Shown: in pieces, positions 34,832-43,013 of the stretch
Numbering within the stretch: the stretch's first letter is position 1
How the letters are laid out: each line of letters starts with the position of its first letter
NCBI RefSeq assembly: GCF_015714725.1
Contig: NZ_WBKM01000281.1
Location: 1-64,000 of the forward strand
Source: Nostoc sp. WHI
GTDB lineage: Bacteria > Cyanobacteriota > Cyanobacteriia > Cyanobacteriales > Nostocaceae
Reading direction: 5' to 3'
DNA length: 64,000 nt
Position numbers and translations under genes: made by a program
The notes under the pieces: model-generated
The model's input: only the letters and a program-made list of their open reading frames with translations
Databases searched by the model: none
What the model was told of the DNA's origin: nothing

Positions 34832-35056
34832 AAATGAGAAAGCAAACTGGGGTTTGAGTAAGTAAAAGCTTATTTGACTTGCGGAAAACACCAAAATGAG
34901 AAAGCAAACTGGGGTTTGAGTAAGTAAAAGCTTATTTGACTTGCGGAAAACACCAAAATGAGAAAGCAAACTGGGGTTTGAGTAAGTAAAAGCTTATTTG
35001 ACTTGCGGAAAACACCAAAATGAGAAAGCAAACTGGGGTTTGAATAAGTAAAAGCT
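34832..35056. repeat. 62-bp direct tandem repeats, three full copies and one partial
   Basis: Units start at 34832, 34894, 34956 and 35018 (AAATGAGAAAGCAAACTGGG...), exactly 62 bp apart and nearly identical. The unit contains AAGCTTATTTGACTTGCGG. No ORF spans them. Remaining part of 34701-35545: duplicated promoter-like stretch up to 34800, palindrome GGGGCAATTCATGAATTGCCCC at 35163, and paired hairpins GCTCGGTTC ... GAACCGAGC at 35278-35302. Confidence 0.92.
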
Positions 35057-35545
35057 CATTTTGCTAACTAAATTTGATTTGAGCTATATTTCTGCGCCGC
35101 AATGACCAGTTAGAATTATTGTGAAGAATTAAAAAATAAAATTTTGTTAGCAAGATATGTAGGGGCAATTCATGAATTGCCCCTACCTAATAATCTCTAG
35201 CTTTAAAATTGGGGAACGTGGTTGAAGTTGATTTAAGTGAACAGCCAATTTCCACTAGTTTGCCTACATTTGATTAAAGCTCGGTTCATCTAGAACCGAG
35301 CTTTAATTGAGATTTTATTTGATGAGAATCGTGGCGTTTAGAGGATGTTTTAAAAGTCCCAAAAGGTATATTTTTGCAGTTTTGCACTGAGTTAAATACA
35401 AAGCAAAATCAAGGTTTTAGCTATGTAATGAGATGTTTTGCTGTGCTAACTATGAGAGCAAAAAATCCTTTTAAAACATCATTTTAGACAAGCACAATTG
35501 CCTTTGTATTAAGAGGAGGTACTCCAAATCCAAAGCAAAGAAGTT

Positions 35546-36505
35546 TTACTTGCGAGTTAGGTTAAGCAGTTCTTTGGGAGAAGCAAGTAAATCAATAGCC
35601 ACAAAGTAAATTTTACCTTGAGGATCGAGTAAAAATCTCCAGGCAATGTTCATCCCAACATTACCTCCAAACCAAGGAGTTTCGACAGTACCAGTAATTT
35701 TATGCTGTGTATAACCATCTTCTATGATTTCCGAAACGCCTTTAGTTGGCTTCATCACTAACCCTTGTCCTTCATCTCGTAGGTAGGCAGTGATCGCCTC
35801 TTGACCAACAATTGGTTTTTGGAAAGGCGGTTGCAGCGCACCATTGTTAGCAAATAAAGCAACAGCAGCTTCAATGTCATCTGCATTCATGGCTTCAATG
35901 TATTGCAGCACTGTTGGTTGTGTGACTCCCTCAATAGTAAATTTGGGGCTTTGGGATGCGCGTGTGAATTTAAAGTTTATGACTTGTCCTTGTTGGGTAT
36001 CAGCCAGAGACGGATCAAAGCCCATATTTACTACAGTATTGCGTAGTACAGTAATTTGCTGACTCTGATCGATTTGCTGAACTGCTTCTAATACTGCTTT
36101 AATTTCACTTGACATTTGATAGCCGGCTGGCATCGGAGCGACAATACCCTGTTTCATCCACTCTCCTAACTGCCACCAGAATCCCAACTTGGCATTAACA
36201 CCAAAGTATGCATAGGAACGGCTGATGGGAGTATCAGCATTACTCGCCAAATCTCTCATTAATTGCGTTTGTTCTTCATGAGACATCCGCTTAATATCGT
36301 TGAATATACCTTCCATTAATTGGAGATTTGCTTTTCCGGGAGCAGCTGGAGTAATTGTACGACCTAATTCAGCATAGGCATACCAGAGAAATGCTAGTTG
36401 ATCGTCAATGTTGAGTTTAGCAAACATTGCTGTAGTGGCTGGAACAGCATCTGCTATCTGAGTGTTAGAGAAAATATTGCGTGCGGAATCGATAGTATAA
36501 CTCAT
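35546..36505 (-). CDS. ocp: orange carotenoid protein (OCP)
   Basis: 319 aa from ATG 36505 with AAGG eight bases upstream. N-terminal carotenoid-binding domain (about 1-165): WYAYAELGRTITPAAPGKAN, LGFWWQLGEWMKQGIVAPMP, ITVLRNTVVNMGFD (position of R155 in Synechocystis OCP). Linker about 166-190 (SLADTQQGQVINFKFTRASQS). C-terminal NTF2-like domain: TVLQYIEAMNADD, PWFGGNVGMNIAWRF, with the Tyr and Trp that bind the 4-keto group. The residues for photoactivation are present, so it can likely quench phycobilisomes under strong light. The linker and KRMSHEEQ region look nearer OCP2/OCPX than OCP1 (inference). No FRP gene nearby. Confidence 0.93.
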   Translation of the reverse strand: MSYTIDSARNIFSNTQIADAVPATTAMFAKLNIDDQLAFLWYAYAELGRTITPAAPGKANLQLMEGIFNDIKRMSHEEQTQLMRDLASNADTPISRSYAYFGVNAKLGFWWQLGEWMKQGIVAPMPAGYQMSSEIKAVLEAVQQIDQSQQITVLRNTVVNMGFDPSLADTQQGQVINFKFTRASQSPKFTIEGVTQPTVLQYIEAMNADDIEAAVALFANNGALQPPFQKPIVGQEAITAYLRDEGQGLVMKPTKGVSEIIEDGYTQHKITGTVETPWFGGNVGMNIAWRFLLDPQGKIYFVAIDLLASPKELLNLTRK

Positions 36506-36701
36506 GCTTATCACCTTAAAGATTTAGCTATTCAGTAGTTGCTTTCGGCTGCATTTTACAGCTTGGGGGATAAATCTAGGGCATTTTTCCTAGATGACAC
36601 AACTATCCCTAGATGTTTAAGTCCGAATCATTATCATTTGCTACTCTGGCATCATACCTGTTAAACGTTAACAAAAAACTAAGATTTACAATATTTATTT
36701 G

Positions 36702-36804
36702 ATAGATTTCATTTAATGAAATCTATGTCAACTATTTGTTTTTTAAATCTATAGTCTAAGAAAAGTAATTTTTTGGAAAATATATCTTCCTTTAGGAAGA
36801 TATA
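36702..36804. promoter_or_regulatory. two perfect hairpins upstream of ocp
   Basis: ATAGATTTCAT-TTA-ATGAAATCTAT (36702-36726) and TATATCTTCC-TTTA-GGAAGATATA (36781-36804). Both are perfect 10-11-bp stems with very short loops, 200-300 bp upstream of the ocp start. Could be regulator sites or a terminator pair between ocp and the next unit. No other gene seen in 36506-37182. Confidence 0.5.
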
Positions 36805-37182
36805 TAGCATCTATCTATGTGAAATTGAGACGCAACTTACAAATCTTTTGCGTAGGCGCAGCCCGTCGTAGACATCGCTGTTTGGATAAAGGATGGCTCT
36901 AGCTCAATTCTTTTGCTGCCGAGTTTGGGTCAAACTATGATATGACAGTAACGGTTCAGGCTGCATCCGATGAAGTGTCGTCAAAGATCATAGCCCTGCT
37001 ACAATCCAAATATCTATGCAGAAAGATTATCTAAAATGTTTATATAGAAGTTTTAACAACAGTGCTGCACTCGAACGTAACTGACGTAAGAACGTAATAA
37101 ATTTTTTTTGTCACATTTAGAGTCAAGTCATGAATAAATTGATTAAAATATTTACATGTAGATTAGAGATATCCTCAAAGTT

Positions 37183-37371
37183 ATGTCTAACGTTGACAGA
37201 AAAGAACTTCACCGACGAATTATGATTCTTCGGGACAAAGCTCAAGCAGGAAAAATCCATCTTGCAGAACATCTCGCTGCCGATGTTTTGGAAAGCTTGA
37301 GCAGGGTACAACTTGCTTCAGATGGACTAATAATCTGGTTTCTAGTTAAAAAAACATTTATGAGTAATTAG
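37183..37371 (+). CDS. small hypothetical protein, 62 aa
   Basis: MSNVDRKELHRRIMILRDKAQAGKIHLAEHLAADVLESLSRVQLASDGLI: helical, with no recognised motif; the last ten residues (LVKKTFMSN) look like read-through beyond an older end. Possibly an antitoxin-like or truncated protein. Low confidence. Confidence 0.35.
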   Translation: MSNVDRKELHRRIMILRDKAQAGKIHLAEHLAADVLESLSRVQLASDGLIIWFLVKKTFMSN

Positions 37372-37437
37372 AGTTAGATTAACTACCCTGTTAAAGTCCA
37401 TAAAAAATATCTCGCATGAAAGGTATAAGGCTAAAAT

Positions 37438-37926
37438 ATGTTGTTTATCTTATTGTCCATTGTTTTCGTTACAGTGATTATGATATTTGCGCTTCTAAAA
37501 AATTGGAAGTTGAGGATAGTTGCTCTTAGCATTCTTACCGTTTTGTGCGCTGTAATTTTCAACTCTGTTCTGACAATCTCTTTTCTACCCAATCTTGGTT
37601 TCTCGAATACTCCAGAAAGGTCTGCTTGGGAAAAATTAGGTGGCTGGCAAACCTTATTTCAATTTAGTTGTATGCTTTTAGGAATGTGTTCAAAAGCCAT
37701 TTGGGATGCCATAGAGAATCGTGAAGAAAGTAAACCTATAAAAATTAATTCTTGGGTTTTATTGAAGCCTGCTTTAGTTTCTCCAATTGTCTTCATTAGC
37801 GTCTTGCAAAACTCTAGTTTAGAGGTTAGTACATTAATCTTATGTTTTGCTTTTCAAAACGGTTTCTTCTGGCAAACAGTGTTGGGGAAAGCTGAGGCAA
37901 GTAGACCTAAACAAGCAACAACTTAA
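37438..37926 (+). CDS. integral membrane protein, 162 aa
   Basis: Four hydrophobic segments: LFILLSIVFVTVIMIFALL, IVALSILTVLCAVIFNSVL, LFQFSCMLLGMCSKAIWDA and LVSPIVFISVLQNSSLEVSTLILCFAFQNGFFWQTVL. Family not recognised. 66 bp after the 62-aa ORF. Confidence 0.55.
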   Translation: MLFILLSIVFVTVIMIFALLKNWKLRIVALSILTVLCAVIFNSVLTISFLPNLGFSNTPERSAWEKLGGWQTLFQFSCMLLGMCSKAIWDAIENREESKPIKINSWVLLKPALVSPIVFISVLQNSSLEVSTLILCFAFQNGFFWQTVLGKAEASRPKQATT

Positions 37927-38281
37927 ACTTAAAAAACTGATAAAAACCTTGGCGTGGATCAGTCTTAAGATTGGCAGTGTTCACAGAGTCTATGCTATCG
38001 GTGAGTATCTTCCGTCTTCTTGTTAAGATGATATTGTCAATAAACCAAAACCGTTATTCATGAAACGGGAATATGTCAATGGCAGACATCACAATACAGC
38101 ACTTCCGGCAGCTATGCTGGAAAGGGCAAGCAGAAAAGCTGTATTGCATAATAGCGGCGCTGTATCGATTATTACGCCTCAAGGGTTTGTCAGCCAGTCT
38201 TGACAGCGACAACGCACACTACCGCGTCGTCTATTTACTTGAAAATAGCTGTAAGTTTGTGATATTCTTCTCTGAGACTTG
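37927..38281. other. gap with no supported gene
   Basis: A short ATG-starting frame at 38060 (MKREYVNGRHHNTALPAAML..., 47 codons) is open but has no recognised homology. Nothing else is evident. Confidence 0.4.
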
Positions 38282-39637
38282 TTATCCAATTGGAAGTTCA
38301 ATAATAAATTCTGCTCCCTCACCGGGTTCGGAACAACAATACAAATTGCCGCCATGTTTCTCAACAATAATTTGACGAGCGATCGCTAATCCTAATCCTG
38401 TTCCTTTGCCCACTGCTTTAGTGGTAAAAGAATGCTCAAAAATACACTCTTTCACATCTGGCATCATGCCCGGCCCATTATCAGAAATGTGAATCAAAAC
38501 CTGTTGTTGATCTTCAGATAATTTTGTACGAACTCCGATTTGATTAGGATTGGCTTTAATATCTTCAAAACTCCATCCCTGCTTTTGATTCGATTCTTCT
38601 AAGGCATCGATTGCATTTGCCAACAAGTTCATAAATACCTGATTCAGTTGTCCAGCATAACATTCTATTAAGGGCAAATCTCCATAGTCTTTTACCACTT
38701 CAATTTCCGGTCGAATCTCATTGGCTTTCAGGCGGTGTTTAAGAATCAATAGAGTACTATCTAGACCTTCGTGAATGTTAAAAGAAATGGGGCGATCGCT
38801 ATCAGTTCGTGAGAAGATACGCAAACTAGTGCTAATGTCTTGGAGGCGATTTACCCCTTCCTTCATAGAACTAATCAGCTTTGGTAAATCTTCTCGCAAA
38901 TATTCCAAATCAATTGTTTCAATTTTGGCATAAATATCTGGATCAAAAGTGGAGTATTTATCTTGATATAAGTCAATCAAGCTAAACAAGTCTTGTACGT
39001 AATCTCTTGCTGGTTGCAGATTGCCTGCTAAAAAGCCCACTGGATTATTAATCTCATGAGCTACCCCAGACACAAGATTGCCCAAAGCCGACATTTTTTC
39101 AGTTTGAATAAGTTGCATTTGCATCTGCTGGAGTTGCTTAAGTGCCTGTTCTGCTTTCTCTTTTTCTTGAATAAGTGCAGATGTACGTTCTTGAACACGC
39201 ACTTCCAGTTCTTGATTGATTTGCTCTGACAGACTTTTTGCTTCTTTGAGATCAACTTCTGCCTGCTTTCGTAAGGTGATATCTGTTGCCAAAAGAGAGT
39301 ATTGACTAATAATTACCTCTGAATTCCTAATTGGCTGCCCATCCATCAAAAGCCATGATTGAGTGGAATGATCATCACGGTGATAAGCAAACTCAAACTT
39401 AAAGCTCTCGCCTTTAATCAGCTGCTCTCGAATATAGGTTTGTTGAGGCAAATTTTGAGAATTCGGCGATAGGATATGGAAAAACTTTTGCCCAAGCAAT
39501 TCCTCAATTGACAGTTTACTGTAAGAAGCAAATGTCTGGTTAGCCCACAAAAGCCGTCCGGCTCGATCAATCAGCGCCATAAATAAATCCTGGCGATTAG
39601 CAAGGGCTTGTGTTACGACCATTGGTAAGTCAAACAT
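38282..39637 (-). CDS. PAS-domain sensor histidine kinase
   Basis: 451 aa, cytoplasmic. PAS about 10-125 (DRAGRLLWANQTFASYSKLSIEELLGQKFFHIL), then coiled coil. H-box is LVSGVAHEINNPVGFL. The ATPase domain has N-box FMNLLANAIDALEESN and G-boxes SDNGPGMM and GKGTGLGLA, ending GAEFIIELPIG. Closely similar kinase core to the 31747 gene and to the remnant at 23140, suggesting local copying. No response regulator nearby. Confidence 0.88.
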   Translation of the reverse strand: MFDLPMVVTQALANRQDLFMALIDRAGRLLWANQTFASYSKLSIEELLGQKFFHILSPNSQNLPQQTYIREQLIKGESFKFEFAYHRDDHSTQSWLLMDGQPIRNSEVIISQYSLLATDITLRKQAEVDLKEAKSLSEQINQELEVRVQERTSALIQEKEKAEQALKQLQQMQMQLIQTEKMSALGNLVSGVAHEINNPVGFLAGNLQPARDYVQDLFSLIDLYQDKYSTFDPDIYAKIETIDLEYLREDLPKLISSMKEGVNRLQDISTSLRIFSRTDSDRPISFNIHEGLDSTLLILKHRLKANEIRPEIEVVKDYGDLPLIECYAGQLNQVFMNLLANAIDALEESNQKQGWSFEDIKANPNQIGVRTKLSEDQQQVLIHISDNGPGMMPDVKECIFEHSFTTKAVGKGTGLGLAIARQIIVEKHGGNLYCCSEPGEGAEFIIELPIG

Positions 39638-39673
39638 ACTGAGTATGGTTAGGCTGGGTGTTTGGAGTGAAGA

Positions 39674-40105
39674 TCAGAGGGCATCGCGCCTTCCTGCAAC
39701 ATAGGCTAAAAAGACACGACTAATATCGTCCCGGATTGCACGAAACACAACTAGTTTTTCATCCTCTGTTCCTTCAGCAGCAGCCGGATCTGGAAAACTG
39801 AAGTGATGGCGCTTGGTTGAAGCAAGCAGAACAGGGCAACTCTGATCAGCATGATCGCAGACAGTAAGGACAATATCGATTAGCTCATCAAAGAAAGTAT
39901 TAATGTGTTTACAGGTATTGCCAGAAATGTCAATACCTACTTCCAACATGACCTTTACCGCCAGGGGATGTACCTCTGTAGCGGGATTCATGCCTGCACT
40001 TTGGACATCAAATAAATCGTCAGCTAATTCTCGCAAAAAGCCCTCAGCCATTTGGCTGCGGCAAGAATTGCCTGTACAAAGAATGATTAGCCGGGGTTGG
40101 TTCAT
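39674..40105 (-). CDS. arsC: arsenate reductase-like low-molecular-weight phosphatase
   Basis: 143 aa from ATG 40105: MNQPRLIILCTGNSCRSQMAEGFL has the CxxxxxR P-loop (C10, R16). The second and third redox cysteines are in VLTVCDHADQSCPVL, and FSFPDPAAAEG carries the general acid. This matches the thioredoxin-type or glutaredoxin-type ArsC. The longer frame to 40165 adds an unlikely hydrophobic leader. No arsB/acr3 or arsR gene is in the window, so arsenate resistance is inferred from the enzyme alone. Confidence 0.82.
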   Translation of the reverse strand: MNQPRLIILCTGNSCRSQMAEGFLRELADDLFDVQSAGMNPATEVHPLAVKVMLEVGIDISGNTCKHINTFFDELIDIVLTVCDHADQSCPVLLASTKRHHFSFPDPAAAEGTEDEKLVVFRAIRDDISRVFLAYVAGRRDAL

Positions 40106-40165
40106 GGTTTTTTTGAAGAAGATTAGGTTAATTAATATGGTGAAGTTAGAAGCGTTACCTGACAA

Positions 40166-40442
40166 TTGAGGTTACCTCTAAATGCTAGAGTACCCAGAAT
40201 GATTGAAAAGCTAATAAATTCGCAGAATCCGCAGACTACGCAGACTACCCTGCGGGAAGCCGCAAAGCGTCTACGTTTGTATAGCCGAGTCAGTGCGTCG
40301 GGTTCCCCGACTTGAGTTCCAGATGCACAGAGAAGAGGAGTTTGAGAAACTAAATTTTTGAATTTTATACATACTTTGATTTAGCAACGCCGCCATTTGA
40401 TAACATTAACGAAGTGGTTGATCGCTTATCAAATCCTCAATC
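40166..40442. other. repeat-rich gap with a possible antitoxin tail
   Basis: Contains GCGTCGGGTTCCCCGACTTGAG, the element end ATTTAGCAACGCC (40381-40393) and, at about 40398-40464, a frame reading NEVVDRLSNPQSYLDWIK and stop. That looks like the C-terminal end of a small antitoxin. No complete gene. Confidence 0.4.
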
Positions 40443-41093
40443 CTACCTGGACTGGATTAAATAATTGATTATACCTAAAATTATTAAATGAGCCGGGTAG
40501 AACACATAAAACCATCTAGCTCGTGAACCTTGCTTACCATTGAATTGAAAAACAATGAGTCCTGCAAAAATTGCCCAATTTTGAAATATAGAATGCGTAG
40601 GTATAATTAGAAAAATTAAGTGAAAGATGCACCAGCAGAGCAACCATATTCTGGGCTTCAGTTTGTCTGTTAGAGACATCAATAAAATTACTCCAATCCC
40701 ATATCCTCCATACTCAAAGCCCAAACTCTCAGAAACTACTGCACACAATCCAGTAATTATTAATTGCTGCCACAATTGCGGGTAACGCTTTACTAAGCGC
40801 AACATCACAAGTCCAAGAAAAAGCGTGAAGAGAATATTAAATGATAATCTCTGGAAAACAAAACTATAGATTGGCTGAGATATAATTGCTGTAATTAATA
40901 GCCTGCTCCCATAGCGGTACACATTTTGGGTGTGTTTTTCGCCTTTAGCTAGAAGCCATGCAAAGAGGGGAAAGCTCAATCGCCCAATAAAGTGCAAGAT
41001 TAGAAAGTCTGGCATGAACAAATAGCAGACATGATCCATAACCATGAACACTGCTGCTAAGATTTTAATGTTGAAAGCTGAAATTTTAATCAC
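40443..41093 (-). CDS. TraX-family membrane protein
   Basis: 216 aa with the TraX start FNIKILAAVFMVMDHVCYLF...LILHFIGRLSFPLFAWLLAKGEKHTQN (catalytic-like D and H), followed by about five more membrane segments. TraX acetylates F pilin in conjugative plasmids; chromosomal homologues acetylate other substrates and are common in non-conjugative genomes. No conjugation genes around, so a transfer role is not supported. Confidence 0.78.
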   Translation of the reverse strand: MIKISAFNIKILAAVFMVMDHVCYLFMPDFLILHFIGRLSFPLFAWLLAKGEKHTQNVYRYGSRLLITAIISQPIYSFVFQRLSFNILFTLFLGLVMLRLVKRYPQLWQQLIITGLCAVVSESLGFEYGGYGIGVILLMSLTDKLKPRIWLLCWCIFHLIFLIIPTHSIFQNWAIFAGLIVFQFNGKQGSRARWFYVFYPAHLIILGIINYLIQSR

Positions 41094-41265
41094 AATGCTA
41101 AGTTTTACCTTGGATTCCTTGATATAAAATCTCTAAAATCTTATATATTTATTTCTTTAATATAAGAGTTATTCAAAATACTAGCAATTTGATAACATTA
41201 ACAAAGAGGGCAATGTCTACGACAGGCTACGCCTACGCACTCTTGAGCAAACTTGCAAAAACACT

Positions 41266-41844
41266 ATGGCAAAGCGTAAAAAAAGCAATCTCCAGTGGAT
41301 TAAAGAAACGCTTGAACTCAAACCTGACCATCGCTGGGAATCTCCATCAGGCTACAAAATTTTTGTAGCAGATCGGGGATCTGTTCGTTTCAATGTTCCC
41401 CAGGATTGGGTTTTTGAACCACAAGAAAAATCATTTAAGTTCCTCGATAAAAAACCGCCTGACGATGATTGCTGCCTAGAAGTATCTTTTAATCGCCTGC
41501 CACCCAATGACTGGAGCCAGTTTCCGCTCAAATCCACTTTGAAGAAAGTCATGGAAGACGACAGTCGCAACGTTATTGCTAGGGGAGAAATTTTTACTAT
41601 CAAGCGCCAAACCGCCAGGATTGTCTGGACAGAGATGAAGTTTATTGACACTCAGGAAGAACCACGCGAAGCTTTTTCGCGGACTTGCATTGGTTTGGGG
41701 TCAAATGTTCAGTGCTTGATAACATTCGATTATTGGGCAGATCAAGCAGAGCCGCTAATACCCGTTTGGGATGAAGCGATGCGTAGTCTCACATTAGGGT
41801 TATATATCCGTGATCCAATGACTGGTTTGGCTTTCCCAGATTGA
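41266..41844 (+). CDS. conserved hypothetical protein, 192 aa
   Basis: Basic start (MAKRKKSNLQWIKETLELKPDHRWESPSGYKIFVADRGSVRFNVP), then beta-rich segments (FEPQEKSFKFLDKKPPDDDCCLEVSFN, TARIVWTEMKFIDTQEEPREAFSRT, NVQCLITFDYWADQAEPLIPVWDEAMRSLTLG). The pattern of a stress/binding domain of unknown function (a beta-sheet close to DUF1795-like proteins). No membrane part. Confidence 0.6.
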   Translation: MAKRKKSNLQWIKETLELKPDHRWESPSGYKIFVADRGSVRFNVPQDWVFEPQEKSFKFLDKKPPDDDCCLEVSFNRLPPNDWSQFPLKSTLKKVMEDDSRNVIARGEIFTIKRQTARIVWTEMKFIDTQEEPREAFSRTCIGLGSNVQCLITFDYWADQAEPLIPVWDEAMRSLTLGLYIRDPMTGLAFPD

Positions 41845-42329
41845 GCCATAAAAATGAATCGTAAACACAATACCTTTGCCAATTTACGAGGGTGAGTTGA
41901 TATCTGAACTCCCTTTTCTCTGAGGCTTGGCAAAAACAATAAGTCCTAAAAATTCCTTCAAGGTTTCCCACAAGGTTTTTTAACGTATTGTCCGTAGTAT
42001 CAAGGGTTTGATATTCCAAGCTACCTTATAAGCTAAACGCTTATGTATGGGTCATTTTGCCATTTTTGCCCAAATTTTTGTTGGCTCTTATTTTGGCAAA
42101 GGTATTGAAACATATATTAAATTGGGGTGTAGGTGTAGCCCACACTTTTACAAAGTTCAATGACTGTCGTAGACATCGCTAATACAGGCTACACCTACAT
42201 ATTTCTATATGCTAAATTTGGAGCGGGATAGTAACAAAGTTACAAAGCTATAGTTCAGGTTTTATACCTGACTGGTGCGCCAAGTTTTGCTATGAGCGTA
42301 TACCGCCGAGTGCTTTAAACTATACCATC
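41845..42329. other. non-coding stretch before the tRNA pair
   Basis: Holds a GTAGGTGTAGCCCACAC...TAGACATCGCTAATACAGGC short repeat near 42127-42200 and no supported gene. Confidence 0.45.
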
Positions 42330-42405
42330 GTTTGATTAGCTCAGATGGTAGAGCGATCGACTTATAATCGATGGGTCACAGGTTCGACTCCTGTATCAAA
42401 CTCCA
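42330..42405 (+). tRNA. tRNA-Ile (anticodon TAT)
   Basis: Complete cloverleaf: acceptor GTTTGAT / ATCAAAC, D-arm GCTC-AGATGGTA-GAGC, anticodon arm ATCGA-CTTATAA-TCGAT (anticodon TAT), T-arm ACAGG-TTCGACT-CCTGT, and an encoded CCA at 42403-42405. It reads AUA directly, unlike the usual bacterial lysidine CAT tRNA. All stems pair. Confidence 0.9.
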
Positions 42406-42406
42406 A

Positions 42407-42483
42407 AGGAAGTTAGCTCAATTGGTTAGAGCGATCGACTCATAATCGATGTGTTGTAGGTTCAATTCCTATACTTTCACCCA
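42407..42483 (+). tRNA. tRNA with anticodon CAT (Met or Ile2 type)
   Basis: Acceptor AGGAAGT / ACTTTCA (1:72 mismatch, one wobble), D-arm GCTC-AATTGGTTA-GAGC, anticodon arm ATCGA-CTCATAA-TCGAT, T-arm GTAGG-TTCAATT-CCTAT, encoded CCA at 42481-42483. One base after the preceding tRNA. The anticodon arm is nearly the same as its neighbour, suggesting duplication. Sequence alone does not tell Met from Ile2. Confidence 0.8.
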
Positions 42484-42600
42484 AAACCCTGTCCGGGTCA
42501 AAAGACACTACTCTGTCACGGTAGACAACATGGTACGGGAGAAATCCCCAAACGGTTCGAGTCCGTCATTTTCCAAACTCTGCGGTGCAAGTGTTTTGCT
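42484..42600 (+). other. possible tRNA remnant
   Basis: GGTTCGAGTCC (42554-42564) looks like a T-arm with CGG/CCG flanks, followed by CATTTTCCA, but no matching acceptor or D-arm is found upstream. Possibly a third, decayed tRNA. A run of short filler sequence follows to 43013. Confidence 0.35.
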
Positions 42601-43013
42601 GTCGGTCATTATTCGTAAGGGTGATGTTCGGTAGCCACAGTCAAGGAGCAAGCGCAACTGCATTTCTCCCTAACTTGAGTATGTCCCTTCGTTTCTTACA
42701 TTTAGTTTTCCTTCGGGGATTCTAGATTAGCAACCGAACGGTATATTTGAGCGTGGTTCTCTTTTTCTAGATTGCCATTGAGCAATCTGGGAAAAGTAAC
42801 AGCAATCTTAATCCAGCTTTGGAGAAACTTTTGCCCACACCTGAACTGTAAACATTTGCACTGGCAGAGTAAAAAACTTTTGTAGTATATAGTAGTACGA
42901 GCAGGTAAAACCAATCCTTTAGCCTTTTTTGATAAGGTTGTAAACTCCAATACTTAAGCTGTGAGACGGCAATTTAAATCGCAGGTGGTATTTGAGTTCA
43001 AGGAAGGTTATAA

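Noticed and set aside
34832..35056. CRISPR array
   Set aside because: The units are contiguous 62-bp direct repeats with no unique spacers, and no cas gene is near.
38073..38375. 100-aa plus-strand frame
   Set aside because: Its second half is antisense to the histidine kinase gene and the first half has no recognised similarity.
40443..41093. Evidence of conjugation because of the TraX-like gene
   Set aside because: No relaxase, type IV secretion or other tra genes occur, and TraX homologues are common on chromosomes.
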